A stretch of DNA of 64,000 nucleotides, from assembly GCF_900188325.1 (NCBI RefSeq), contig NZ_FZPD01000005.1, forward strand, positions 372,001 to 436,000, given 5' to 3'. The DNA comes from Ekhidna lutea. GTDB lineage: Bacteria > Bacteroidota > Bacteroidia > Cytophagales > Cyclobacteriaceae. Both the position numbers and the translations under genes were made by a program. The notes beneath the pieces are model-generated. The model searched no databases, was not told where the DNA came from, and saw only the letters and a list, made by a program, of their open reading frames with translations. Below are positions 1-8,223 of the stretch, one piece after another. Position 1 is the first letter of the stretch. Each line of letters begins with the position of its first letter.

Positions 1-2148
1 ACGGTAGATTTTTACGGCTCAAATAATTTTGGTGACATCAGATCATGGATTGCCTTATACCCGAAGGTCAAGGAATCGCACAAAAACGCATACCAATTTT
101 TCATGACTATTGGTGCAAACATTGACATCAGTGTGGTGGCAGGTAGTGAGGTTCGAGAGCCTAAAAAGTTTGAGTTCAAGAAAGTGGACAGCTACCAAGA
201 TGCCTTATCTTATTTTCAATCGGTAAAGGAAGAGGTGATTACCATTAACAAAGGGCTGAAAAACTTCTTCAAGTTCGCCCCGGGTCCACAGGCAGCTGAA
301 TGGGAAACGTTTCGATCTCAGAACATAGCCGCCTTGGACTTTAGCGAATTGGAGGTGGGCGATATCAGTCAGTATGGCTCGCTGGCTGAACTCAATGTAG
401 CAGCAGGGCTTCCGGAAGACAGTCAGTCCAATAAGACTTGGAATTTGTGGCATTTCTTCAATGCCAACAAAGGGGATGTCCTATTTGCCACACGAGGAGT
501 TTCAACTTGTCTTGGAGTCGGCGTGATTGACAGTAAGTACGAGTACAATACAAGTACCGATAGTTACCGACATACAAGAGAGGTGAAATGGATAGTGGAT
601 AAGGTCTACCAATATAAGTCCAATGACTTGAAGGGATACAAAAACCTTTTCAGACCTGACACATTTAGTCCGGTTTTGATTTCGGACTTTTTACTTTCTG
701 AGTATGTACGTCTATATCCAGAACTCACTACTGTTTTTGCCAAGGACAAGATAGAAGTGAAACCAATCACCAAAGCATCGGAGAAAGCGAAAGAGGAAGT
801 TGATGAAATTGAGGAGGAAGTTGGTGAGGAAGCTTCATTCTGGTGGTTGAATGCTAATCCCAAAATGTGGAGCATTACCTCTCATAATGTGGGTGATGTC
901 CAGACTTATACCTCTCGCAATGAGAGAGGGAACAAGCGAAGAATTTATAAGCATTTTGAGGCGGTGAAACCCGGCGATTTGATGATAGGTTATGAGAGTA
1001 GTCCTGTCAAACAAGTGAAGGCCTTATTTCAGATCACCAAAGGACTGCATACTACCCAAGAAGAAGGAGAAGTCATTGAGTTTGAGTTACTGGAAAAACT
1101 CGAAATTCCGATTGACTGGAGTGAGTTAATTGACATCAAAGGATTGATCGAATGCGAGGTGTTGATTAACAATCAAGGCAGCCTTTTCAAGCTTACAGAA
1201 GATGAGTTTGACATCATCCGTGACCTGGTGGATAGCCGTAACATTGAGTATGAAAAGAAACAGGTAGGGGCTAAGAAAAAGGCGTACACCTATGAAGAAG
1301 ATGCCGATAAACCATTTATTCCTATTGATGAGTTTCATTCGATTACCCAGCTGCTCCTGAGAAAAAAGAATATTATTCTTCAGGGACCTCCTGGTGTTGG
1401 AAAAACCTTTGTTGCAAAGCGGATTGCGTACGAAATCATGAAAGAGGCCAATGATTCGCAAATTGAAATGGTGCAATTTCATCAGTCGTATGCGTACGAA
1501 GATTTTATTCAAGGCCTTCGGCCATCCACATCAGGGTTCAAAAGGAAAAATGGCATTTTTTATTCTTTTGCAAAGCAAGCACATGCGCATCCTGATAGAA
1601 AGTTCTTTTTCATCATAGATGAAATCAATCGAGGTAACCTTAGTAAGATTTTCGGAGAGTTGATGATGCTCATTGAGCATGATAAGCGATCTTCCAATAA
1701 TGCCATCAAACTCACCTATGCTGAAGACGAAGAAGAGTCCTTTTATCTTCCAGAAAATCTTTATCTGATAGGGACAATGAACACCGCGGATCGATCATTG
1801 TCAATTGTAGATTATGCCTTGCGTAGAAGGTTTTCGTTTATCAGCCTTAAACCCAATTTTGGTGAAGTATTTCTTGAATTCTTAAAAAGCAAGAATGTGA
1901 GTCCAGATTTTGGCAAGAAGCTTTCCCAAGCACTTGAAGGAGTAAATAAATCCATAAGAGAAGATGATAATTTAGGTGATGGTTTTCAAATTGGTCATAG
2001 TTATTTCTGTCCCTCTGAAAATATTACCAATGAGCAGGAATGGTTTCAGAGTATCATAAGATTCGAAATACATCCATTGCTGGACGAGATATGGTTTGAT
2101 GATTCAGATCAGGTGTCGAAGATGTTATCCGCATTAACCATTGCTTGA
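1..2148 (+). CDS. mcrB: McrB-like GTPase/AAA+ subunit of a modification-dependent restriction system (5' end outside window)
   Basis: Motor subunit of a McrBC-type restriction system: it reads modified DNA through N-terminal modules and uses NTP to drive translocation that activates the McrC nuclease. The frame is open from base 1 with protein-like sequence before the first ATG (103), so the gene starts left of the window. N-terminal modules include an EVE-like region (about 832-1030, starting FWWLNANPKMWSI). The AAA+ core shows Walker A GPPGVGKT (1384-1407), Walker B DEINRGN (1618-1638), the McrB signature GTMNTADRS (1771-1797) and a downstream LRRRF arginine segment. An acidic linker lies at about 770-830. 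The stop overlaps the mcrC start. Family call is firm from the motifs; the modification recognised cannot be told. Confidence 0.93.
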   Translation, partial: TVDFYGSNNFGDIRSWIALYPKVKESHKNAYQFFMTIGANIDISVVAGSEVREPKKFEFKKVDSYQDALSYFQSVKEEVITINKGLKNFFKFAPGPQAAEWETFRSQNIAALDFSELEVGDISQYGSLAELNVAAGLPEDSQSNKTWNLWHFFNANKGDVLFATRGVSTCLGVGVIDSKYEYNTSTDSYRHTREVKWIVDKVYQYKSNDLKGYKNLFRPDTFSPVLISDFLLSEYVRLYPELTTVFAKDKIEVKPITKASEKAKEEVDEIEEEVGEEASFWWLNANPKMWSITSHNVGDVQTYTSRNERGNKRRIYKHFEAVKPGDLMIGYESSPVKQVKALFQITKGLHTTQEEGEVIEFELLEKLEIPIDWSELIDIKGLIECEVLINNQGSLFKLTEDEFDIIRDLVDSRNIEYEKKQVGAKKKAYTYEEDADKPFIPIDEFHSITQLLLRKKNIILQGPPGVGKTFVAKRIAYEIMKEANDSQIEMVQFHQSYAYEDFIQGLRPSTSGFKRKNGIFYSFAKQAHAHPDRKFFFIIDEINRGNLSKIFGELMMLIEHDKRSSNNAIKLTYAEDEEESFYLPENLYLIGTMNTADRSLSIVDYALRRRFSFISLKPNFGEVFLEFLKSKNVSPDFGKKLSQALEGVNKSIREDDNLGDGFQIGHSYFCPSENITNEQEWFQSIIRFEIHPLLDEIWFDDSDQVSKMLSALTIA

Positions 2149-3179
2149 TAGTGATTCCTATTCAAAATATATATTATCTGCTATGCTATGCGTGGAACAA
2201 GCTAGATGAAAAAGATCATGTCAAAGTTGATGGAGATGATCTGACTAATCTTGTGGATTTATTTGCGAAGATTTTGATAAATGGAACCAGAATACTCTTA
2301 AAAAGAGGACTGGATAGTAATTACAAGACCAAAGTAGAAACGATAAATGGGGTGAAAGGGAAGATTGATTTTGGCACTTCCCTTAAAAGAAACCAATTTG
2401 CTCAACTCCAAGCTACATGTGAATTTGATGAGTTTTCCTCTGATGTAGTTACCAACCAGATTTTGGTAGCTACAATGCACAGTATACTAAGGATTGAAAC
2501 AGTTGATAAAGAGCTCAAGAAACAAATTAGAGGATTGATTTTGCGCTTTCCTGAAGTATCTCATATCGCTCTATCCAAAAATCATTTTGAGTCAGTCCGG
2601 TTACATCGAAACAATCAGTTTTATGGTTTCTTACTAGATGTATGCAAAATCATCTTCGATTCGATTCTCCCCGCGGAAAACAAGGGTGAATACTCATTCA
2701 TTGATTTCACTAAGGATGAACGAAAGATGAATCAGCTTTTTGAACATTTTATATTCAATTTTTATCGTCAACATTATTCAAAAAGTCAGGTGAGAAGGGA
2801 TCATATCAAATGGCAGTTTACTTCCACCAATGATATCGATCACAAATACATTCCTCAAATGAAGACGGATATTACCATCGAAAGGAATGGTCAAAAGACA
2901 ATCATTGATGCAAAGTATTACAAGGAGACTTTGTCCTCATTTTATGATACTGAAAAGGTCAAGTCCGTAAACCTATATCAGATATTTTCCTATCTGCTAA
3001 ACCAGAGAGATGGTACGGAAGGGTCGTCAAAAACAAAGGGTATTTTATTATACCCCACCATAGACAAGGAGTATAATTTAGTATACCAATACGATAAACA
3101 TCCAATTCAAATTAGGACTGTAGATCTAAATCAACATTGGACATTAATTGAGGAGAGGTTAATGAAAATTTTAAGTTAG
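2145..3179 (+). CDS. mcrC: McrC-like nuclease subunit
   Basis: Nuclease partner of McrB, about 344 aa, the usual McrC size. The C-terminal half holds the PD-(D/E)XK core: D242 in KTDIT, then D255-A-K257 in IIDAKYYK, the form typical of McrC. The N-terminal part, starting IPIQNIYYLLCYAWN, is also typical of the family. The start used is TTG at 2145, overlapping the mcrB stop (TTGA); GTG at 2151 is an alternative, and no ATG fits. The coupling implies co-translation with McrB. The next gene begins 4 bases after this stop, so all three genes should share one transcript. Confidence 0.92.
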   Translation: MIVIPIQNIYYLLCYAWNKLDEKDHVKVDGDDLTNLVDLFAKILINGTRILLKRGLDSNYKTKVETINGVKGKIDFGTSLKRNQFAQLQATCEFDEFSSDVVTNQILVATMHSILRIETVDKELKKQIRGLILRFPEVSHIALSKNHFESVRLHRNNQFYGFLLDVCKIIFDSILPAENKGEYSFIDFTKDERKMNQLFEHFIFNFYRQHYSKSQVRRDHIKWQFTSTNDIDHKYIPQMKTDITIERNGQKTIIDAKYYKETLSSFYDTEKVKSVNLYQIFSYLLNQRDGTEGSSKTKGILLYPTIDKEYNLVYQYDKHPIQIRTVDLNQHWTLIEERLMKILS

Positions 3180-3183
3180 TACC

Positions 3184-4890
3184 ATGGCACAGCTCCCAAA
3201 TCTTCCCGGTTATGCAACCATTTCCAAATTAGGCGGAGGGGGTTTTGGTAATGTCTATTTAGCCAAAGAAAATGTTTCAGGAAGACTCGTCGCTATAAAG
3301 TCTTTAAAAAATGACGATCCTGATGTTCAGCAAGAGTTAATTGATGAAATTCAATTGATTGCAAAACTTGATCAACCCAATGTTGTGAATTACTATCATC
3401 CAATAATTCATGATAATAAGATTCACTTTGTGATGGAATATTGTGAACGAGGAGATTTATATAAAGGGAAGGGTACACAGCAAGAAATAATTAGATGGAT
3501 TACAGATTGCTCATATGCTTTGTCAAAATTGCACGATGAGGGAGTGTTTCATAATGACCTGAAACCAGGTAATATTCTAATTTCTAATAATGGGATTGCT
3601 AAGATTAGCGACTTTGGTTGTGCAAACCTTTATCGTGGCACAATAGCATTTATGCCTCCTGAGTTCCTTGCTGGTGAATTCACCACACTGCAGGACCCAA
3701 GGCGTGATGTGTATGCTTTGGGTCTTACACTTTTGGAGTTGCTGTGTGGTACTAATCCTTTTTACGATCTTGAAAGAGAACAAATTATTGAAAAGCACTT
3801 AGCTGGGGACATTTGGATGGCCGATACCCCAGAGTGGTTGCAGGAAGTTATTCTGAAGTCTATGCATAGAATACCGGAGTTGAGGTTTCAATCAACACTA
3901 GAATTTGCAGAAGCACTAGAAGCAAAAAGTATACCCTCGATTTTAAATAAAAGAAAGTTACTTGCCGGAGCATTAGCGAAGAAAATAGATAATCTTTCAC
4001 GTCAGAAAAAGTGGGCTAAAGCTAGGTCAGTCGTGGATGCCGGGCTGATAGAATATGCTGATGATGTATCAGTCCTAAGAGCATCTGGAGCCTTCTTTCT
4101 TAAAAGGAATGATTTAGCTAATGCATATTCAACGCTTTCTAAGGCTGTTAAGATTAACCCAAGGGTTGATATTCAAAAAGAGCTCGGACTTTGTCAATTG
4201 GAATTAGGAAATCATACCAAAGCCATTAGCTTAATTAATGATCATCTATCTCGGTCTGGCTTAGATCTGGAAGCTTATAATGCACTAATTAGGTGCTATT
4301 ATGAGACAGGACGATATGAATATGCAATTGATTTAGCCAACGAATTACTTTCAACAAAATCCATGAAATTGGACTGCCTAGTTAATAATAAAATGATTTG
4401 CGAAATAATGAGGGAGAAATGTTCTTTCGACCATCTACTTAGATCTCCTAATCCTTTTATACAATACCATCTAAAACTTATATCTGAAGATAAAGAAACT
4501 TTTTCTCGGAATGGTAAGCCATCTTTAAAGTCCAAATTGTTATTTCAAGAATATCGATTCGATCGATTAAGGGATGGAGCAAATAGCTTTTGGATTTCAA
4601 AGTCTGCAGAAAGTACAACAGGCCATCTCAGCGAAATATCAAAAGCCATCTATCGGATTGGTCGATTAGATTATGAAAATGATTTGGAATTTCCAACCAA
4701 CAAGGTTAGCCGTAGACATGCGGTAATTATCAATCAGAGAAATGATGTTTGGTTATATGATTTAGGCAGTACAGGAACGCAACTTAATAGAAAACAAATT
4801 TCAAAGTCACCCATAATGGATAGGAGTAGTATTACGATCAATAAAGATTTCTCCTTCAGCTACATCTCTGATCCCACAAAACTTTTGTAG
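3184..4890 (+). CDS. Hanks-type Ser/Thr protein kinase with TPR middle and C-terminal FHA domain
   Basis: Predicted cytoplasmic kinase of 568 aa in the McrBC operon, 4 bases after mcrC. Kinase domain about 8-250: glycine loop LGGGGFG (16-22), K39 in VAIK, catalytic loop H123-N124-D125 with K127 and N130, DFG 143-145, then GTIAFMPPE (152-160). HRD has become HND (a non-RD kinase) and only 14 residues lie between DFG and PE, a very short activation loop. Residues about 260-440 read as TPR-like helical repeats. An FHA domain ends the protein: R494 in RIGR, SRRH (509-512) and DLGSTGTQLN (526-535), the phosphothreonine-binding set. No membrane segment is seen. Position suggests phospho-signalling tied to McrBC; that is inference. 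Its last 35 bases overlap the convergent gene. Confidence 0.9.
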   Translation: MAQLPNLPGYATISKLGGGGFGNVYLAKENVSGRLVAIKSLKNDDPDVQQELIDEIQLIAKLDQPNVVNYYHPIIHDNKIHFVMEYCERGDLYKGKGTQQEIIRWITDCSYALSKLHDEGVFHNDLKPGNILISNNGIAKISDFGCANLYRGTIAFMPPEFLAGEFTTLQDPRRDVYALGLTLLELLCGTNPFYDLEREQIIEKHLAGDIWMADTPEWLQEVILKSMHRIPELRFQSTLEFAEALEAKSIPSILNKRKLLAGALAKKIDNLSRQKKWAKARSVVDAGLIEYADDVSVLRASGAFFLKRNDLANAYSTLSKAVKINPRVDIQKELGLCQLELGNHTKAISLINDHLSRSGLDLEAYNALIRCYYETGRYEYAIDLANELLSTKSMKLDCLVNNKMICEIMREKCSFDHLLRSPNPFIQYHLKLISEDKETFSRNGKPSLKSKLLFQEYRFDRLRDGANSFWISKSAESTTGHLSEISKAIYRIGRLDYENDLEFPTNKVSRRHAVIINQRNDVWLYDLGSTGTQLNRKQISKSPIMDRSSITINKDFSFSYISDPTKLL

Positions 4891-5551
4891 CCTTCATTAA
4901 TTCCAGATTGATAAAAATATCTGCCATATATTTCGATAATTTGTGCCTGCGGATTCCAAGGAAAGACTTCATGAGTGCAATAGCACCTTCCCATTCTTCT
5001 TTCGTCTTTGGACCTTTCACAGTTTCATCATTGATGAAATAAACATTGATAAGATAAGCTGGAATATTATTAAGAGTTCTCAGATACCATAAATGTGCAA
5101 TACGGTTAGTGTATTGATAAAAGGTGCTGGTCCAGTCATACTCATTTTTGACATTTAAATCTGCTTTTACTCTTTCTAGGCTTTTTTGAATTAATTGAAA
5201 AGACACATCACTTGCTTGCGTCCCCGGACTTACGATTTCTGGGATATTTGCTTTTGCTTCAACTAGAATTGGAGAAGAACCTGATTTACCAAGAGCATCC
5301 CACTGTGGTCCTCTAGATGGCCAGAATTCTTTCAACGGATGAGTTGGCTGAACACCTATCTTTTGAATGAAATTCTCATCTCGATACTCTGCAAACTCAT
5401 CTTCTTTTATTGGTGAAAGCCATTCAAATTCCTTCAGTTTTGGAAATTGCTTGGAAAGTTCATTATTAAGAAATTCGGGATGATGGTTAATCAAGATTTG
5501 AATGTCTCTCAGACTCCCTTTTCCATCAGATTTTTGCTTGATCCTACCCAT
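4856..5551 (-). CDS. Predicted PD-(D/E)XK nuclease-like protein
   Basis: Unnamed protein of about 231 aa, last gene of the leftward unit. From ATG 5551 the motif GPQWDALG (D85) followed 13 residues later by ILVEAKA (E98, K100) matches the D...(E)XK pattern of the PD-(D/E)XK nuclease fold; the rest is alpha/beta with no membrane segment. I could not assign a named family. The start was chosen at 5551 because it overlaps the upstream stop by 8 bases (ATGGGTAG); an in-frame ATG at 5587 would overlap by 44 bases. The 3' end overlaps the kinase gene tail by 35 bases on the opposite strand. A DNA-cleaving effector role is inferred only. Confidence 0.7.
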   Translation of the reverse strand: MGRIKQKSDGKGSLRDIQILINHHPEFLNNELSKQFPKLKEFEWLSPIKEDEFAEYRDENFIQKIGVQPTHPLKEFWPSRGPQWDALGKSGSSPILVEAKANIPEIVSPGTQASDVSFQLIQKSLERVKADLNVKNEYDWTSTFYQYTNRIAHLWYLRTLNNIPAYLINVYFINDETVKGPKTKEEWEGAIALMKSFLGIRRHKLSKYMADIFINLELMKATKVLWDQRCS

Positions 5552-6053
5552 TTCCAGTTTGACTAAATTTTGTTTGCTTTGATGCAATCCTCAGCTCTAT
5601 CATTTTAATGACTTCTGCTGAAAATCCATTCCTTTTATAAATCCACAACATGACCTGTTTTTGAACAAGATCAAGAAGCGCATTGACACTTAATCTATTA
5701 AAAACAATAAAGGATGATATAGAAGTTAGAAGAGTGACCACCAGCATCGTTCCTTCCAGAGCACTGATCCAAGGAATACCAAAATAAATCAGAAAACCAT
5801 TGACTCCCAGAAAAACAACTATGACAAGGCATGCAATCATTCGAAACATAGTTTGTGCTTTTTTCTCCAGCTGGGCTTGTTTCTCTCTAGCTAATTTCAA
5901 CCGAATCAAATCATCACTTATCTTTTTCTTTAAGCTACTCACTTTACTTGATACAGCATCAGTAGGAGCCTTTGCCAAGAAGTAGGTGGCCAATAGGATT
6001 ATTGCAACGATTACAATTACCCAAATGACAATTTTCCATTCTTTTCGTTCCAT
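5544..6053 (-). CDS. Small membrane protein with coiled coil
   Basis: Unknown protein of 169 aa. One transmembrane helix at the N terminus (about 6-27, IVIWVIVIVAIILL), a charged coiled-coil stretch (about 38-68), then two more hydrophobic helices (about 70-92 and 97-115) and a soluble tail. No enzyme motif is visible. ATG 6053 is preferred over GTG 6056 because the upstream stop and this ATG share a base (TGATG). It sits between the 57-aa protein and the predicted nuclease, all overlapping, so the three are likely translationally coupled. It could tether the cassette's nuclease or sense the membrane; neither is shown by sequence. Confidence 0.75.
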   Translation of the reverse strand: MERKEWKIVIWVIVIVAIILLATYFLAKAPTDAVSSKVSSLKKKISDDLIRLKLAREKQAQLEKKAQTMFRMIACLVIVVFLGVNGFLIYFGIPWISALEGTMLVVTLLTSISSFIVFNRLSVNALLDLVQKQVMLWIYKRNGFSAEVIKMIELRIASKQTKFSQTGNG

Positions 6054-6226
6054 CACTTCTCCTTTCTAACTCCCTTGAAGGGCTTGCCATCTTGTTTTAC
6101 ATCCATAAACTTCCCTGTTTCAACATCCCGCTTTACCCACTGATGCGTCTTGGTGTTTTGGGTTTGAGATCTCCCTCTCACTGCCCCTTTTCTGGCGTTA
6201 TCTCCGTATGGTTTATTTGTTGCCAT
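6053..6226 (-). CDS. 57-aa basic small protein
   Basis: Short gene, ATG at 6226, TGA at 6055-6053. The protein is hydrophilic and basic, with NARKGAVRGRSQ near the N terminus, WVKRDVETGKFMDVK in the middle and PFKGVRKEK at the end. I recall similar small proteins in other bacteria but know no function. It starts 12 bases after the DUF2779 gene stop and ends by sharing a base with the next ATG, a tight fit that supports a real gene. Its charge would allow nucleic-acid binding or a role as partner of a neighbouring nuclease; that is inference. Confidence 0.72.
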   Translation of the reverse strand: MATNKPYGDNARKGAVRGRSQTQNTKTHQWVKRDVETGKFMDVKQDGKPFKGVRKEK

Positions 6227-6238
6227 ATTCGTACTTGA

Positions 6239-8191
6239 TTAGTTACTTATTAAATCCTGAAACCCCTCCCAAAGCATCACCATGGCCAGTGTATCCAGCT
6301 CGCAGTAATGGTAAAGCGCCGCGATGGTGGCTTTTCTTTCTACTTCACTCATTTCATCAAACTGCATGTAGTTGTAAGCGGTCATCGCTGCTCCTCCGTC
6401 TTCCAATTCATCCGTTGGATTGATCAATCGATCCACCTCATCTCTATCATGCTTTTCCCATAGTTTGGGAAGCTGTTTGTATGGGCTTAAAAGCCAATCA
6501 CCATCCTTTTGCAGCCAGATATGATCCTTGAAATTCAAACTTTCGATTTCACTACCATAGATCGGTTCACCGTACTTTCCTTGCAGCTTTTTACTTCTAT
6601 TGAGAATGGAAGGAAGTATCGCTTTAAGCGAATTGGAGCCATTTGTTTCCGGATCGTAATAGAATCGCTGCACCCAATCGCACAGGTCGATCATATCTCT
6701 TGGGCCGGCAAATTCTGCAGCATCCTTTCCCTTGCCTTCTGTACGATGTGTAATGGAATCAATGAATTTAATCAGTCGATCACTGTCAGTCTCATCCGAG
6801 ACCACTAGCTGCCTCCGTATGGCGTTTAATATAGTATTCTCATGGTGTGAGTATCTGAATACACTGCCGCTATCGTTGGCCAAAGCATCTCGCAATGCCC
6901 GAACGAATTCGAAATTGGGAAATCTCCCAGGCACTTCATTGATCCATTGTGTCGAGTGTCTCACCGATCCATCTTTTTCAATAATGTGATGAGAAAATTG
7001 AAACGCATGTTGCTCATAAGGTCTTGTTCCTTTGTGAAAAGGAATAGGCACAGCTGTTGTTTCAAAATCTATCATATGAAGAGGATAGGTCACTTGAGAC
7101 ATTTCGAATGCCAAACCCTCTCGATCCAAGTAAATAGAGTTGTCCTTTTCGCGTGATTTCTCGACCTGCATGCGTTGGCGCTCTGCTGACTGAAGGCCTG
7201 ATTTTGGTGGATTTGCTTTGATATTCCCTAACTCCTCAGGATCCACATCTTTTTGGAGGTATATCCCATCCTTTATGAAGCTATCTGTTTTTCTGGAGTT
7301 CCAAATACTCGTAACCAATGGCTGTGATACTTGTTCATTGGATAATGGCGTCATAGAAGTCCAGCACTCATGAAATCCACTTTTTAGGCCATTTTCTGAG
7401 CGGAATTGACAGCTTTTGCAAGCTCCCGAAACGCCAAACTCGAGTTTCTTATCAGCAGCATAGGCTTCTGAAAGTGCATGCACATAGTCTGCGAACGAAA
7501 GTTCTTCATCACCGAGCATTTCCTTTCCGTTCCAGATTAGCTCAATGGCATGATCTACATTCTCCGCTTTTAGGATCGGAACACCTAAATCATCCGTATC
7601 TTTTGCAGTAATGGATAATCTGCCAGTGCCAGTATCATTGATTAAAAATCGTTGATACAGGCCATCCACGGTAGCATTCACTGTTTTGTCAGCAAGCATG
7701 AGCATTCCCTCCACGGTAAACTCAGGATATGCTTTAGTCAAAACGTGTTTCTGAAAGGCAACATCGTATAAGTATGGCTTCCATTCTGATTTGATGCCGG
7801 TTTGGGTATAAAATTCATCGACCGTTCTGAGTGACTTGGATTTTACTTCAATCAACTTCACATGGTTCCCTTTTTTCACAAGCACATCTACACGGACAAA
7901 CAAATTTTCAAACCTGATCGCCGCTTCATAGATGATGACATTTTCTTGCTTTAGCAATTCTTCAGTTTGACTCAAGGATTCTTCATAATCGAGTGAATCA
8001 ATATCATGGCCTCCGGAAAAGTAATACTTAGCCAGTTCACCCACTTGGTAGCCGCCTTTGGCTAGTGCCATTAGGAAATCATCCGTCTGAGAATTATCCG
8101 CATACTCATCCTTCTTACCAGTGTAGAAGAGTTTTGTGGGACACTCCAGTGCTTGCTTAAACCTTGACTTTGTTAAATACCTTGGTCTCAT
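6239..8191 (-). CDS. DUF2779 protein: Cas4/RecB-like Fe-S nuclease domain plus DEDD-type exonuclease-like domain
   Basis: 650-aa protein with two nuclease-like parts. The N-terminal half has D102 (VRVDVL) and E115-V-K117 (LIEVKSK) of a RecB/Cas4-type PD-(D/E)XK site. Cysteines C17, C258, C261 and C276 are arranged one before and three after it, as in Cas4/AddB 4Fe-4S nucleases. The C-terminal half is the DUF2779 region: HMIDFET (D375, E377), a middle FRYSHHENT segment, and HYCELDTLAM near the end, which resemble the Exo motifs of DnaQ-like DEDD enzymes. It lies 32 bases after rmuC and 12 before the 57-aa gene. Known DUF2779 proteins lack a settled role. A DNA end-processing function is inferred from the motifs. 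Confidence 0.85.
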   Translation of the reverse strand: MRPRYLTKSRFKQALECPTKLFYTGKKDEYADNSQTDDFLMALAKGGYQVGELAKYYFSGGHDIDSLDYEESLSQTEELLKQENVIIYEAAIRFENLFVRVDVLVKKGNHVKLIEVKSKSLRTVDEFYTQTGIKSEWKPYLYDVAFQKHVLTKAYPEFTVEGMLMLADKTVNATVDGLYQRFLINDTGTGRLSITAKDTDDLGVPILKAENVDHAIELIWNGKEMLGDEELSFADYVHALSEAYAADKKLEFGVSGACKSCQFRSENGLKSGFHECWTSMTPLSNEQVSQPLVTSIWNSRKTDSFIKDGIYLQKDVDPEELGNIKANPPKSGLQSAERQRMQVEKSREKDNSIYLDREGLAFEMSQVTYPLHMIDFETTAVPIPFHKGTRPYEQHAFQFSHHIIEKDGSVRHSTQWINEVPGRFPNFEFVRALRDALANDSGSVFRYSHHENTILNAIRRQLVVSDETDSDRLIKFIDSITHRTEGKGKDAAEFAGPRDMIDLCDWVQRFYYDPETNGSNSLKAILPSILNRSKKLQGKYGEPIYGSEIESLNFKDHIWLQKDGDWLLSPYKQLPKLWEKHDRDEVDRLINPTDELEDGGAAMTAYNYMQFDEMSEVERKATIAALYHYCELDTLAMVMLWEGFQDLISN

Positions 8192-8223
8192 AACGAGTCG
8201 TTTTATACCAAATTAATCATTTC

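Noticed and set aside
6239-8191. CRISPR link through the Cas4-like domain
   Set aside because: No repeat-spacer array and no cas genes occur in the window; the four-cysteine nuclease motif is shared by many non-CRISPR proteins.
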